A stretch of DNA of 64,000 bases from Parus major. Lineage: Eukaryota > Chordata > Aves > Passeriformes > Paridae. A program made the position numbers and the translations under genes. The notes under the pieces are model-generated. The model had not been told where the DNA came from. It made no database searches and saw only the letters and a program-made list of their open reading frames with translations. Positions 39,058 to 50,502 of the stretch are shown one piece after another. Positions within the stretch are counted from its first letter, which is position 1; every line of letters starts with the position of its first letter. The DNA lies in contig NC_031770.1 in NCBI RefSeq assembly GCF_001522545.3, forward strand, positions 10,730,965 to 10,794,964. The letters are read 5' to 3'.

Positions 39058-39812
39058 AGAATCACAGAATCATTAAGACTGGAAAAGACCTCTGGTATCA
39101 TCAATAGTGGCCAAACACCACCTTGTCAACTAAACCAGAGCACTGAGTGCCATATTCAGTCATTTCTGGAACACTTCCACTGACTCCACCACTTCCCTGT
39201 GGTGGAAACACAGCCTGTTCCAATGCCTGACCACCCTTTCAGTGAAGAAATTCTTCCTGATGTCCAATCTGAACAGCTTGAGGCCATTTCATCTTCTCCT
39301 GTCACTATTTCCCTGGGAGAAGAGGCCAACCTCCACCTTGGGGCAAATCTCCTGTCAGGGATCTGTAGAGTGATAAGGTCCCCCCTGAGCCCCCTTTCTC
39401 CAGGTTAAATCCTCCCAGCTGCTCCTCACAGGGTTTGTGCTCCAGACCTTTCAGCAGCTCCATTGCCCTTCTCTGGACTCGCTCCAGCACCTCGGTGTCC
39501 TTACTGCATTGGGGGATCCAGAATTGGACACTCAAGTTGTGGCCTCACAAGTGCCAAGTACAGAGGAAGAATCAGTGCCCTGCTGGCCACACTATTGCTG
39601 ATCCAGGCCAGGCTGCCTTTGGCTTTCTTGGCCACCTGGGCACGCTGCTGGCTCGTGTTCAGGTGCTGTCAACCAGCACCCACAGGTCCTTTTCTGCTGG
39701 GCAGTTCTGCGGCCACTCTTCCCCCAGACTGTGATGCTGCAGGGAGTTTGGAACCTTCTACCACTGGCCTTGAGCCCTCAGCCTGTCCAAATCCTTCTGC
39801 AGAGCCTTCTGC
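39058..39812 (-). repeat. CR1 LINE fragment (~755 bp), minus orientation, with broken RT C-terminus
   Basis: The left edge has AGAATCACAGAATCA, the complement of the CR1 3' octamers. The remaining ~700 bases follow the CR1 3' half in reverse: CCTGTTCCAATGCCTGACCA, GAAGAAATTCTTCCTGATGT, CCCTTCTCTGGACTCGCTCC and AGCCCTCAGCCTGTCCAAAT. On the minus strand, 39305-39535 reads [17 protein letters not shown] followed by [18 protein letters not shown], the conserved end of CR1 ORF2. The frame is interrupted elsewhere. It is 5'-truncated, diverged and inactive. Confidence 0.95.
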
Positions 39813-42800
39813 AGAGTCCAGCAAGGAGGATTCACCTCACAAGGAGCCTGGGGATGAGCTGGCTCATGCTCAGCTGCCCACCCCATCCCACACGGTCTGT
39901 GTGCAAGCAGAGAGGTATCAGGGCTGGAGTCCTGTCAGTCCTGGGTGAATGCCCACTATCAGTCTGACTCTGCAAAGAGACAAGTGCCTTTTGGCCACAT
40001 CAGCCTTGCTGTGCATTTCCAGGCCAACCTGCAAGGAAGCAGGTGCCTAGGATGCAACACACATGCTGCATGTGCAGCGGCTTTCCTTGGTAGATGCAGG
40101 TAGATGCAAAGATGCTGACTCAAATCTCTCAGGAGAACTGGACAAGTTCTTTGCTGGCTTCTCCATGTCTCTGAATTATTCAAGCAAGTCACAGTAGAGA
40201 GTAGGTTACTCAGGGACCCTCTGTGAGAAGCCAGAATGGAGACAGTCTGGTGAAGAATGCCGGGAGATTAGGAAAGCTGAAGCAGTAGGATCCCCTGGGC
40301 AGATAGCCAGGGAGGCTCTGCTGAGGAAGCAGAGCTGCTAATGCTGGAGGTGGTGATTGGATCAGAGAAGTGGGTGCTTGTAGCTCCTGCACCTGACAGT
40401 GTGCAGGTTCACTCTGGGTCCCCCTTGCAGGTATTTTGTCCCCTGAATTTCAGCAGTATTGCACAGGGCAGAAATCAGTGCAGTTTTAAGGGATGTAAGG
40501 TGGTGGCTCCAGGCAAATGTGGTTTTGAATTTGGGAAAAGCAATCAACCAGCATGGTCCCCTTCTTGAACTTTTCACAGTTGTGTGTCCATTTCAGGCTT
40601 TGCACATCTGTGCATATCAAGTGCTCCCCAGTTATAGAAATCTGGCATACAGAATCACTCATCTCTTTCAGGAGCAAGTGAAAAATTTGCCTTGTGTTTC
40701 CTGGTTTTGGCAGTGATCCTCGCCCTTTTATCCGAAGCCCTTGAGATGTGAGAAGCAGGGATGGTTCCTTGCACACTGCAGATGGGCTGCTGCATGACAG
40801 AAATGAAATGATTTGTCTTGTGTGTAATCCAGAGGCTCAGCTGAGTTACTCATCAAGCCCTTTATAAACCACTTTGTAGACTGCCACTGCTGCTTATTAC
40901 TTATGATATCTTACATTGTCTGATGAGTTACAGGATTTTGCCTGCTGCTTCTTCCATCACATTGAGCTCTGAGCAGCTTTAGTGTCTCAGGCAGCTTCTG
41001 CTGACTCAGAGCAAAGCAGCCCTGCCAAGGAGCAGTGAGTGGTTTGGAAGTGCACTGTGCAATCCCCTGGGCACCTGGAAGCTGAAGGGTGTGGGCTTCC
41101 AACAGGTACACTTGGAAATATTCAGTGTAGTGACATTTGGGTAAGGAACTTTCTCCAGCTCTCTGTTTTGCTGCTAAGCACACAGGCACTGGTCTCAAGA
41201 AGGCACATTCTCTGTCTGATCTTCATGGAGTTTGGGTGCAATAGGATTTTACACACATTTTCTGGAGTTTTGACTTCCGTTTCCTCATCAACAAATACAA
41301 GTCTGTGCAGGAATGGAAAGCACTGAAGTGCTGGAGAAGGTTCTGGTGGAAGCTCTATGGAAGAAGCACTGATATGACAGTGTCCAACTTCAGCTCATCA
41401 CAGTCTGTGGAAATAAAGGGATCAGCTGAAAGTCTCTTACACTGTGTGCAGCTGGCTCTTGCTGGAAACTTCTTCCCTTCCCCCCCCCCCTTCTTGCTCT
41501 GTGCAAGGGGAAAATACCACAGCTGCTTTCTCTGAAAAGTCATGTCTCCTAAACAGCTCCTGTGTCTGGGAGGCAGGCAGGGAGGTACTCAGAATGCATC
41601 AACACAAAACCCCCTGGAAAACATTGGTTTTGTCACAGCCATGCCAGTGGTGTGCCTTGCTGGTGGCATAATCCAGGAGCTGACTCTCTGCTTCAGAACA
41701 TGATTCCTGCTATCAATATTTCCAAAATAAAACAGCCAGGACTTTCAGAGATAATGGGGATGGGGCAGGATGAGCCATGGGGTGGTTTTGGGATGGCAGG
41801 GCTGGATTTGGGGCAGCCTGGCACAACCCCAAGAGAAAGCTGCTGCAGGAGGCAAGGTCCATCTATGCTCCCAGCAGCAGCACAAGGATAATGAGCAGAC
41901 ATTAACGATGTGAGCTAATCCTCAGGTTCTCTGCAGGCTCCTACAAATTTGGCCAGAGTCTGAACTATTAACCAGTTAAAAGAAAACTCTTTCTTCTCTC
42001 AAAGAAGCACTGCCTGGGGGTGGATCTAAGGCTTTGGTAGGTACGCTTAGCTTTAACTCCCTTGAATTTGTTTGGCAACCCAGCTCTGTTTTGTAACCCT
42101 GTGAAATGAAAGGGATTTCCAAAGAGATCTGGAGTTTTCCCCTCCACCTCTTTCAAGAATCCCTCCCTGCAGCCTCACAGTCCCATTCCCTTGAGCTTGT
42201 ATCCAGAGTCCAGGGTTCCCCTGTGCTCACACCCTGGGTTGCTGAGCTCCCTGTCCAGCCCCTCTCACCCCTTTTCTGTGTTGATGTCATTGTCCTCTTT
42301 CAAAATCATTTATTTCCCCCCTTGCTGCCTTCCCCTTGTCAGAAATCAGAGAAGATGGAGGGCAGGAGTTTTGGCCCATGGTTTGGGTCAGGAGGGAGGG
42401 CATGGAGGGGCAGCATGCCGTGGGCTGGCAGGAGGAGGTTGGGGAAAGAGCCCCAGCCACAGCGCTGGCCCCAGCCCCAGGCTCCACTGCATCACCATGA
42501 CCTACATACACCCCTGCTGCTGGTGGATGCGTTCCCAGACTTTTAAAGAGTTTGTTCCCCTTGGCCTTGCTGGGAGGAGCCAGGGACGTTTTTTGGGGCC
42601 AGGCTTGGCACATTGCTCAGAAGAGCTTCCTTAGTGTGCACTTTTTTGCGGTGTAAATAATGAATCGTACATTTAATATTAAACATCCTGTGCCCTTAGC
42701 AGACCCTGCTGCGCACGTGAAACTTGGCAGATGAATTGCATGAAGGTGGTTTGTCTTTACAGCCATGCAGGATTTCTAATTTGCCCCATTTTTTTGGGGG

Positions 42801-43400
42801 GGTGGGGGAGCAAGATTTAATCCTTTGCTCTTCCCTCTGCTGCTCCAGTCACACCTCAGTGCATCTTCCACTGTGCTGAGCACAGTCCTCAGAGTTCCTC
42901 TGCCTTGGCCATCCTGCCCTTTCAGCCACAGCTACCCACATCTCCTCATCCTTCTGCACTAAAACCTCAGCTGCCAGCATGGGCACGGTTCAGTGCACAG
43001 CACACTGCAGGACACAGCACACAGGAGGACCACAGACACGGGCAGAGAAAGCCTGAGGGATTTGCTTACAGTGAAGCAGCAGAAATGCGTGTGCAGAGCT
43101 TGGTGGAACCAAGACAAGACTGATTACTGGCAGGGAGCTCAGCAGGATGCTGGAGCTCAGCAAGGGTGATGGAGCAAGAGAAGATTAGTCCTTCGGGGAG
43201 GAAGGACTGTCAGTACAGTGGGTGACATCAGCATGGTTATGTCAGAGATTTCCAGGGACACGCTGGGAGCCCCTCCGCTGGAGTAATTTAAAATCCAAAT
43301 GTACTCAGCCATAGGGAGGGGTCCTGCACGGGCAGGAAGCTTGTGTGTATAGGCATGGATGCATCCATAGGTGAGGTGGTGGTGGACAGCAGCATGATGC

Positions 43401-43445
43401 AGATGGATTTTCCATCTCTGATTTCTGTAGCTCGACGACCGTCGA
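43401..43445. repeat. Two adjacent short hairpins
   Basis: AGATGGA at 43401-43407 pairs with TCCATCT at 43411-43417 across a TTT loop. Fourteen bases later TCGACG at 43432-43437 pairs with CGTCGA at 43440-43445 across a two-base gap. The second holds four CpG dinucleotides in 14 bases, in an otherwise CpG-poor region. Confidence 0.6.
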
Positions 43446-44270
43446 TCATTTTGGAAAGCTAATGACATTACTGCACAGCTTCAGGTGAACAAGGAAGCAG
43501 GCAGACTCCCTGGGGATCTGACACACTGTAAAGCAGGCATCCATCTGGGAGAGCATTATTGCATTAGCTCAGCATTCCTGTTGGTATTGATGCATGTTCT
43601 GCTCTTGCGCTGCTCCTTGCAAGCGAAGGCTGCATGGGGTAGCGCACACGGTGATGAGACAAGGCTGGGCACCCTGACTAGGTGCTGTTTGTTTGTGTAA
43701 GATTCATGGGAAGCAGAGGGAGGGGAAGAAAATCTGGATGAAGATGAAAAATGATGCTGCACAGAAAGCTAGCTCTGAATCTAGAGCTGGCCTTTGAGTC
43801 AGTCGTCATGGTCTGAAAGCAACACACACACACATGTGCAAAACCCCGGCTGCAGAAAATGGATTTTGAGAAAATGAGCCCTCAGCTTCCCCCTCCCAAG
43901 CTTTGCTTTTCAGAGAATGCCCTTCCTTAATTTTGGAAATGATTGCATTATCTCAAACTGCTTGTAAATCTTGTTAGCCAAGTAATATAGTTTGGACTAA
44001 ATGTCTGTTCCTACATGAGCCTCAGGGGAATATGGAAAATAACCAATGCAGCCCTGTTGCAACCTCCCACCAGCTCTACAAAAGAGACTTCTTTTTCCTG
44101 ATTAACCTCAGTTCCTTTCAGCAGCGAGGCAGAGAGAGGCAACAAGATTAATGAAAATTAGGTCTATTAAACCAGCCTTGTTTTCTAGTCTTGTGTACAG
44201 CCTTGCCACAAGCTGAACTCGTCACCAAATGCACAATTAATCAAAGTGGAGTGCAGGCACTTGGTGCCTC

Positions 44271-44310
44271 TGTGTGCATGCATGTGTGTGTGTGTGTGTG
44301 TGAGCATGCA
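44271..44310. repeat. (TG)n dinucleotide repeat with GCATGC flanks
   Basis: From 44271 to 44302 purines and pyrimidines alternate without a break for 32 bases, including (TG)10 at 44283-44302, and a second GCATGCA follows at 44304-44310. Such tracts can adopt Z-DNA under supercoiling. It is also a likely polymorphic microsatellite. Confidence 0.95.
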
Positions 44311-47300
44311 CCAAGGTGGCTGCACCAGATACATTTGCAGTTGGAAGGAGCAGAGGAACAGAAGCAAGATGTTAGTTTTCCTATTTATTATTTATGTAGT
44401 TGAGAGTCTGCGCCCAGCAAAGCTCGTGGAGCTGTGACTGATGAGTTAATTGGATACCACACTGGCATCTCTGGAAGAAGCTGTGGAAACCCAGGGACAG
44501 AAATAGTAGCTGGGACTGCAGGAGAGCATGTCCAATGTGTGTTGACGTGCTTAGTGATGCAAAGCCACAGCTCCTGCTCCTGCTCCAAAGGGAAGGGACT
44601 TGTCACCGTTGGTTTTATTTCCCAGAGGACTCCGGTGTGGGGTTGGAGCTTCTATAAGGATCAAGATTCTTTATATTGAAGCTGTCTGATCCCCAGCTTT
44701 GGGGGAATTGCTGGGGATGTGCCAGAGACAGGCACAGCTGCATTTCTGTACATCCCAGATGAGTCTTAGACTCTCACAGTTGGCACTTCCCTCCTACCAG
44801 CTGCTGCCCTCCTCCCCTTTTCCTGCTTTTCTGACAGGGTTTTATGGGGTGGGGAGCACCCTGAAGCCACTGGTGGCAGAGATTTCTCTGGCCATTCCTC
44901 AGTGTGTGCTTGCCCAGCTGATCTCCTGGGATGTGTGTCCGTTCACCTCCTCTCTGCCCATGCAAAACCCAGAGCCTTCGTTCTGTCTCGGTGATGGTCC
45001 AACCCTGAGCTTCCCTTTACCATGAACCAAATCCAGTTTCTCTCCACGGATCCTCCAGGGACAAGGGGACCTCCCAAAGCCCCATTAAATTGCATGGGGC
45101 CATTTTGCATCTGTTCTCCTGGCCCCAGTGCCGTGGTGGAACTGGGTCTTGGCCAGACACGATTGCCCTTGCGTGGTCACACACCAAAGGGTTGTTTGTC
45201 TCACAGGGACAGTGCAAGAGGAATGAGGGGACTTGGGGACTTTCCCACTGCCCCATGGTGATGCAACCCCCATGGGGGGCAAGAAGGAAACCCCCCCAGC
45301 TCTTCTGTAGTACTGCTTGAGAGCTTCTTTGGGGATAAACACCTCTAAACATTTTCCATGGGATGCCTTTGGAAGGAAATCACAAACTTACATTGTCTGA
45401 ATGCCAGTCTGAGCCTGGCAAACAGGATGGCAAACAGGATGAAGAGAGTCCAACAAGTCCAACACTTTGCAGAGAACCTGGGCAAACGCAGATCTCCTCA
45501 TTCTGGTAGACCATGCTGCCTTTGGGAGCAGTGCAGCAACAGAAAATATGTGTGTTACCCTTCCAGTCTCTCTGTAAAGAGACTGTGGGGAGATCTGGAG
45601 TGGAGATTTCCTGTGGGTGTGTGTGCTCCAGCAGTCCCAGGAGGCTGGCTTGTACATGTCACCCACCTTCATCACCCTGTAGCAAACAGGACAAGAGATG
45701 GTGGCCCACTGGGTTTCCTGAGGTCAGAGCAGGGGCTGGGAACAGCATTAGGGTCATTTTCCCTTTGGTGGCTCCATTGAAAGGGAACTAGTAACCAGTT
45801 CTAGTGACCAGCAGGCCTCTGTGCACCCCTGCCTTTGCTGCAGGCATCACCATGCCTAGCCCCTGGCTGCCCTTGCTCAGTACCAGGCAAAGCTCCGTGC
45901 TTTTCTGTGGCTGGGAAGCCCCGAGCCAGAACTACTCACTGTTGGAGAGCACTTTTAGGGGGGCCAGATGGGCAGAGCCCTCCAGCAGACTCAGTCCTGT
46001 GCCCAGCCCAGGTGCTGAGCAGGACCTTGGCAGAGTCACGTTGTTCCTGTGTTGCTTCTCCTCCCGATCCATCATCCTGAGCTGTTCCACATGAAAGATG
46101 TCCGTGCTTCTGTGGCACAGGAAGAAAATATCAGCGTGTCCAAGGGTACACAAAGATCAGCAATTAAGCTGTTTCACTCTGCAAACATCTCCCTGCCACA
46201 GTGAGTGGTTTGATTTGGCTTGGTTTGTGGATCTTGCCAGGAGCTGGAGTTTCATTCCCACCACAAAGCTGAGCCCTCTGTGGGAAGATCTTGTCCCTTT
46301 CTGTACCCCCACCATTGATAAGGAGCAGCCCCTTTGCTCACTCTCTCTCTCTCAGGGAGAGTCACTTTCTGACTCTGGGTGACACCATCATGGTCCCAGC
46401 AAAGACAGAGAGGGGAGAAAGCCTTTTGTTCCTGCAGCAGAGCATCCCTGCCCAGGGTACCCCAGCCAGGGAAAGGCATCACAGGCTTGTGACTGGGTGG
46501 TCAGCTTGGGGCTCCAAAGCTGTTGGAGAAGGGTGTGAGCAGATCTAGAGAGCACTTTCCCATAGGAATGGACAGGAGGATGTGACCTCTGGAGCTGCAC
46601 CCTGGGCTGCCTGTTTGCCCTCTGCATCTCACAGTGATTTCATTTCCAAACCCTTCTCTTCCAACCCGGTCGTGAAGCACAAGGTTGGAAGGAGTCAAGC
46701 CAGGGAGGGAGCGTGGGGAAATAAAGTTGCTGTAGGATAAAAACAGCTGATGGCTGAAATCCTGTCCACTGACAGCCAGGGGAAACCCTCCTCCATGGGT
46801 TATGCTGAGTCTTACATAGGCTCAGAGAAAAAAGGGAGTTAAATTACTCCCCTTATCCAGTCAATTCAACTCTTTTTGCTTTCCACAGACACAGCAAATT
46901 TTGGTTTTGTTCACCTTCCTGCATGCAGTTACATGTTCCAAAATAATCATCTGGATTCCTTGGGATCCCCTCATTGCTGTGCTGTTGGCCATGCAGGTTA
47001 GGCCAGACTCTCCCAAAGGAGCAGAAGGCTGCCTCCCTCTTATGGGTCCACACATGCCAGGTGAGCTTTCCAGACCTCAGCTGCTCTTCAGCCTTTACCA
47101 GGCCCTTGAACAACCATGCTGAGAGGTGGCCATGGGAGTTGAAAGACCTTTTGGTGGTCTCACTGGTGCTGGGCTCCCTGCCCATCATCGTCTCCCTTTT
47201 CTATGCACCCAGCTCAGGACACAGAGAAAGGTGGTGGGAGAGCTGCACCATTTCCAGAATCACTTGTTTGGGGCTACCTTCTAGCATCATTGGACCAATT

Positions 47301-48101
47301 CTTTGTTCCTAGTTGTTTGGCCTGGATTGAATGAGAAAGTGTATATGTTAGTATTTCTTCGTAATAGCAAAAGGACTTGCATGATTTTTTTCCCCTAAAC
47401 TTTAATTTAAAGTACCTGTATTTTCCCCATAAACATCTGATTCTGTCTTTAGTCATGCTAATTTCCTGATCTCAACAACGTGTCAGTGCCACAGTTTGGT
47501 GCACTGTAGGTAAGAATATAAAAACCCTTTTGTTTCTTTGAAATCTGTTGCTTTTTCATTTCACCGAGATCATTTATTCTTGTGTCAAGGAAGGATAAAT
47601 GAGAAGTGTCAGGCAGACCTTTTATATATTGCTTTATCTTTAAGCTAAACAAATCCTCTGTGTGCAGCCTGGCTTAGTATGGAAATCTCTGCACTCCTTT
47701 ATCAGTTGTCACCCTGTTACTTGATGTTCTCCCTTTCTGAAGTGGAATAACAGAAACCTCATATGTGCCCTTGCAGCTGCTTTACTGAATGTTATTGTGC
47801 TGGTTTGGTACCATTTTTTTCAATCTGCTGTTTGCACAGCGAAAGGTTGTATTTTGTTTTCATGATGTCAGAGTTCTTCGCCGGGCTGACTGCTGGGAAG
47901 TCGTTTCCAGGAGCAGCTTCAGCTGATTTACAATGTAGGGCATGTAGGAGTAGTTTGGGTCTTTTGCCACTGGTATGTGTGCTACTTTGCATTAGTTTCT
48001 TCAGACTTCATCTTCCCACTCCCTTGTCCTCCTTTGAAGGCTCTCAGTTCTCTCCAAGCTCGAGTTAAAAATGCATATAGATGTGTATTAGCCCATTTGT
48101 A

Positions 48102-48135
48102 TGTGTATACACCCGTGGACATGGGTGTATACACA
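48102..48135. repeat. Inverted repeat with 13-bp perfect arms
   Basis: TGTGTATACACCC at 48102-48114 is perfectly complementary to GGGTGTATACACA at 48123-48135, separated by an 8-base loop. Each arm contains the self-palindrome GTGTATACAC, so the structure is a palindrome of palindromes. It has no transposon features. Confidence 0.9.
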
Positions 48136-48465
48136 AATATTTTACATTTTTCTCAGCCTGTCCAAGAACTTCTGCAGCCCTGTATATCCTCCCACGCACC
48201 CCTCAGGTGAGCTCGCTCCTTTGAAAACTCACCACTTATTCTTCCTCCTTCTTTTCCACTTCTGAGATATTTTCAAAGCCTCAGCCTCTCTCAGATCCCT
48301 TAACTATTGTCACTGGCTTTCACTGCCATCCTTTCATGGGAGCTGGACCAGGCTGAAGCCATCTGAACTACGCACAAGATACGCACAGAGTGCTCTTAGA
48401 TGCTTATCCTCAAATTTCCTGCCCTGACACCAGACACCTCTGGTTGATGGCTCACTTTCTCTTCA

Positions 48466-48564
48466 AATTTAATTCAGTTACTGCACAAAGCCACTTTGTA
48501 CCCTGAAAAAGAGGTTGGAAACTTTTCGTGCCACACGTGAGCTGGGGGCGGGAGAGGAAGACAA
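48466..48564. repeat. 99-bp direct repeat, copy 1
   Basis: This 99-base segment matches 50404-50502 at 95 of 99 positions with no gaps. The four differences are at 48527, 48535, 48537 and 48550, all transitions of CpG type. The sequence is not recognisable as CR1, LTR or tRNA-derived SINE. Flanks are unrelated between the two copies and no target duplication is visible. Confidence 0.92.
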
Positions 48565-49930
48565 AACATCAAAGGCCTTTTCTTCACTCTGCCAGCAAAC
48601 CAGTGAGGCTGAGCAGATCCATTGCCACTGGCCACTCACCCCACACAGCAGCTGCCCCACTTGGTGCACTGAAACCCAAACAAGCAATCAAATCTAATTC
48701 CCAGCCAGAAACACAGCCAGCTCCTTACAGAGTGTAAATCACCACAGCCTGCTGAAGCCAGTGAAGCAGTCCGTGCAGGACCGGGGCCAGGCTCTGTGCT
48801 TTCCAGGTGGGCCATGAAGTGATATCACTGCTGCAGATCCTCAGCAGAGGAGGATGGACAACTTTGGGAATCCTTAAGGAGGCCAGGAACAACATGAGCA
48901 CATTTTACATAAGGCAGGGAGTCTGTCTGGCCCCTCTGAACATGAGGAGAGCTGCTGCCCTGCTTGCTTTTGCTGCAGCCTTTCAGCTTTGGACCCACCT
49001 TAAGAGGAGACAGATTCCTTCATTTTATAAAGGTTTTGTGGGGGTTTTTTTTCAGTTTTAAATTTAATCTAAGCTCATGTTCACTGAGTCCCTTTGTGGC
49101 AAATTTCCCAGTGACAGTTCAAGGGAGGAGAGTTCCACTCTAGTGAGGTCCAGCGTCTCATTCAGCATGGGGAGCAGCTCTCTGATACGTGAAATTTGGG
49201 TTCACCGTGCTGGGAGAAATGGAGCATATCATGCACGCTGTTATTGAGTTGCTGTGAAACAATGTTAAATAGTATACAGGAGAAAGAGAACGTAAAAACA
49301 GACCGTGAGCTTTTTTTATCCCCAAGCAGCACTGCAATGTGCGCGGGGCAGGGCAGAATTCAGAATCCTCGCTTGTCAGTAAAGTCACGTTTCCCTTCAG
49401 ATGGGGAAACCAGTCCCAACAAAAAAGCACTTGGTACCCTGTGAACTTTGCGAGCAGAAATGCCAGCAGAGGCCTAAAGTTAGCAGTTCTGGTTGAGCTG
49501 TGTATTGGAACAATTCAGGAGGTGGGCTGGCACAGGCTGCACACAAATGAAGTGCGGGGACAGCTCTGCCCTTAACGTGATCATCCCATCAGAGCAGTGC
49601 TCGCTTTCCCCACTGGGAGCAGATGGCTTTCCACTACTCCCACTGGTCCCCGTCTCAGGCAGTCTGAAAGGAAGGCAAAAACCCCCCTGTGGCTCCCATC
49701 CTACATTTCTTTCATGGGTACAGATGCCAGGCTGCTTTGCAAGGCCAGGGGGATTTCTGTTACCTTTAAGAGGTGACTGAGGACTCCTGGATTAGACCCA
49801 AAGTGTACACAAACCTTCTCTGTCAGGGCAAAGCCTTAAGGCTGTTTCTCTTGCTGATTTGGGAGCTGAACCAACCCAAGGGTTTAAATGGCTTTGAAGC
49901 TCATCTTCACATCACTTGCCCTCATAACCT
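48565..49930. other. Intron 2 segment between repeats, no gene seen
   Basis: Unique-looking sequence without coding signal. It is not part of the 99-bp duplication, since the flanks of the two copies do not align. Confidence 0.6.
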
Positions 49931-50108
49931 TAAGTGAGACACTGGAACAGGTTGCCCAGAGAAGCTATGGATGCCCTGTCTCTGGAATTGTTGAAGGCCA
50001 GGTTGGAAGTGGCCTTGGACAACGTGCTCAAGTGGGTGGCATCCCTGCCCATGGCAGGGGTGCTGGAATAACATAATCTTCCAGCACAGAACATCCAATT
50101 ATTCTGTG
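49931..50108 (+). repeat. CR1 LINE, 3' end, plus orientation
   Basis: Recognisable CR1 3' sequence in sense: ACTGGAACAGGTTGCCCAGA, GTTGAAGGCCAGGTTGGAAG and CATCCCTGCCCATGGCAGGG, ending with ATTATTCTGTG, a worn ATTCTRTG terminal unit. About 180 bases, 5'-truncated and non-coding. It is opposite in orientation to the copies at 30115 and 39058. Confidence 0.95.
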
Positions 50109-50403
50109 AAAATACGAAAATACATATACAGCCATGGATGCACGAGGTTGCAGAGGCTCCACTGAATGATTAGGTTGTGTCACTGTCCTCAGCAGGGGGG
50201 ACTCAATCGAACTTGGCCAACATCACTGACTGAATTTAGTGAGGCTCTTTCATTTTTCCATCATCCTGCCAATCTACCCAGCTGGGCAAGTGATAAAAGG
50301 CCATGTCTGCCACCACAGGAAAAGGAGAATAAGTAGAAATATATTTGTTGCTGGAGGGGTGTCTCCTGAGGCTGCTGCATGAGGTTTAGGCCAAAGTGAG
50401 TCC

Positions 50404-50502
50404 AATTTAATTCAGTTACTGCACAAAGCCACTTTGTACCCTGAAAAAGAGGTTGGAAACTTTTTGTGCCACGCATGAGCTGGGGGCAGGAGAGGAAGAC
50501 AA
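50404..50502. repeat. 99-bp direct repeat, copy 2
   Basis: Second copy of the segment at 48466-48564, in the same orientation and 1938 bases downstream. Compared with copy 1 it has TG for CG, CGCA for CACG and CA for CG. This fits independent methyl-CpG decay from a common ancestor containing CACGCG. Confidence 0.92.

Larger units (their letters stand above)
39813..48465. other. Intron 2 segment, no gene seen
   Basis: No coding similarity. Small simple-sequence features are a C run at 41480-41490, a G-rich stretch at about 42797-42810, (AC)6 at 43822-43833, (CT)n near 46341-46352 and a 12-base tandem duplication (GGCAAACAGGAT) near 45418-45441. Hairpins and the TG repeat are listed separately. 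The rest appears to be unique intronic sequence. Confidence 0.6.
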
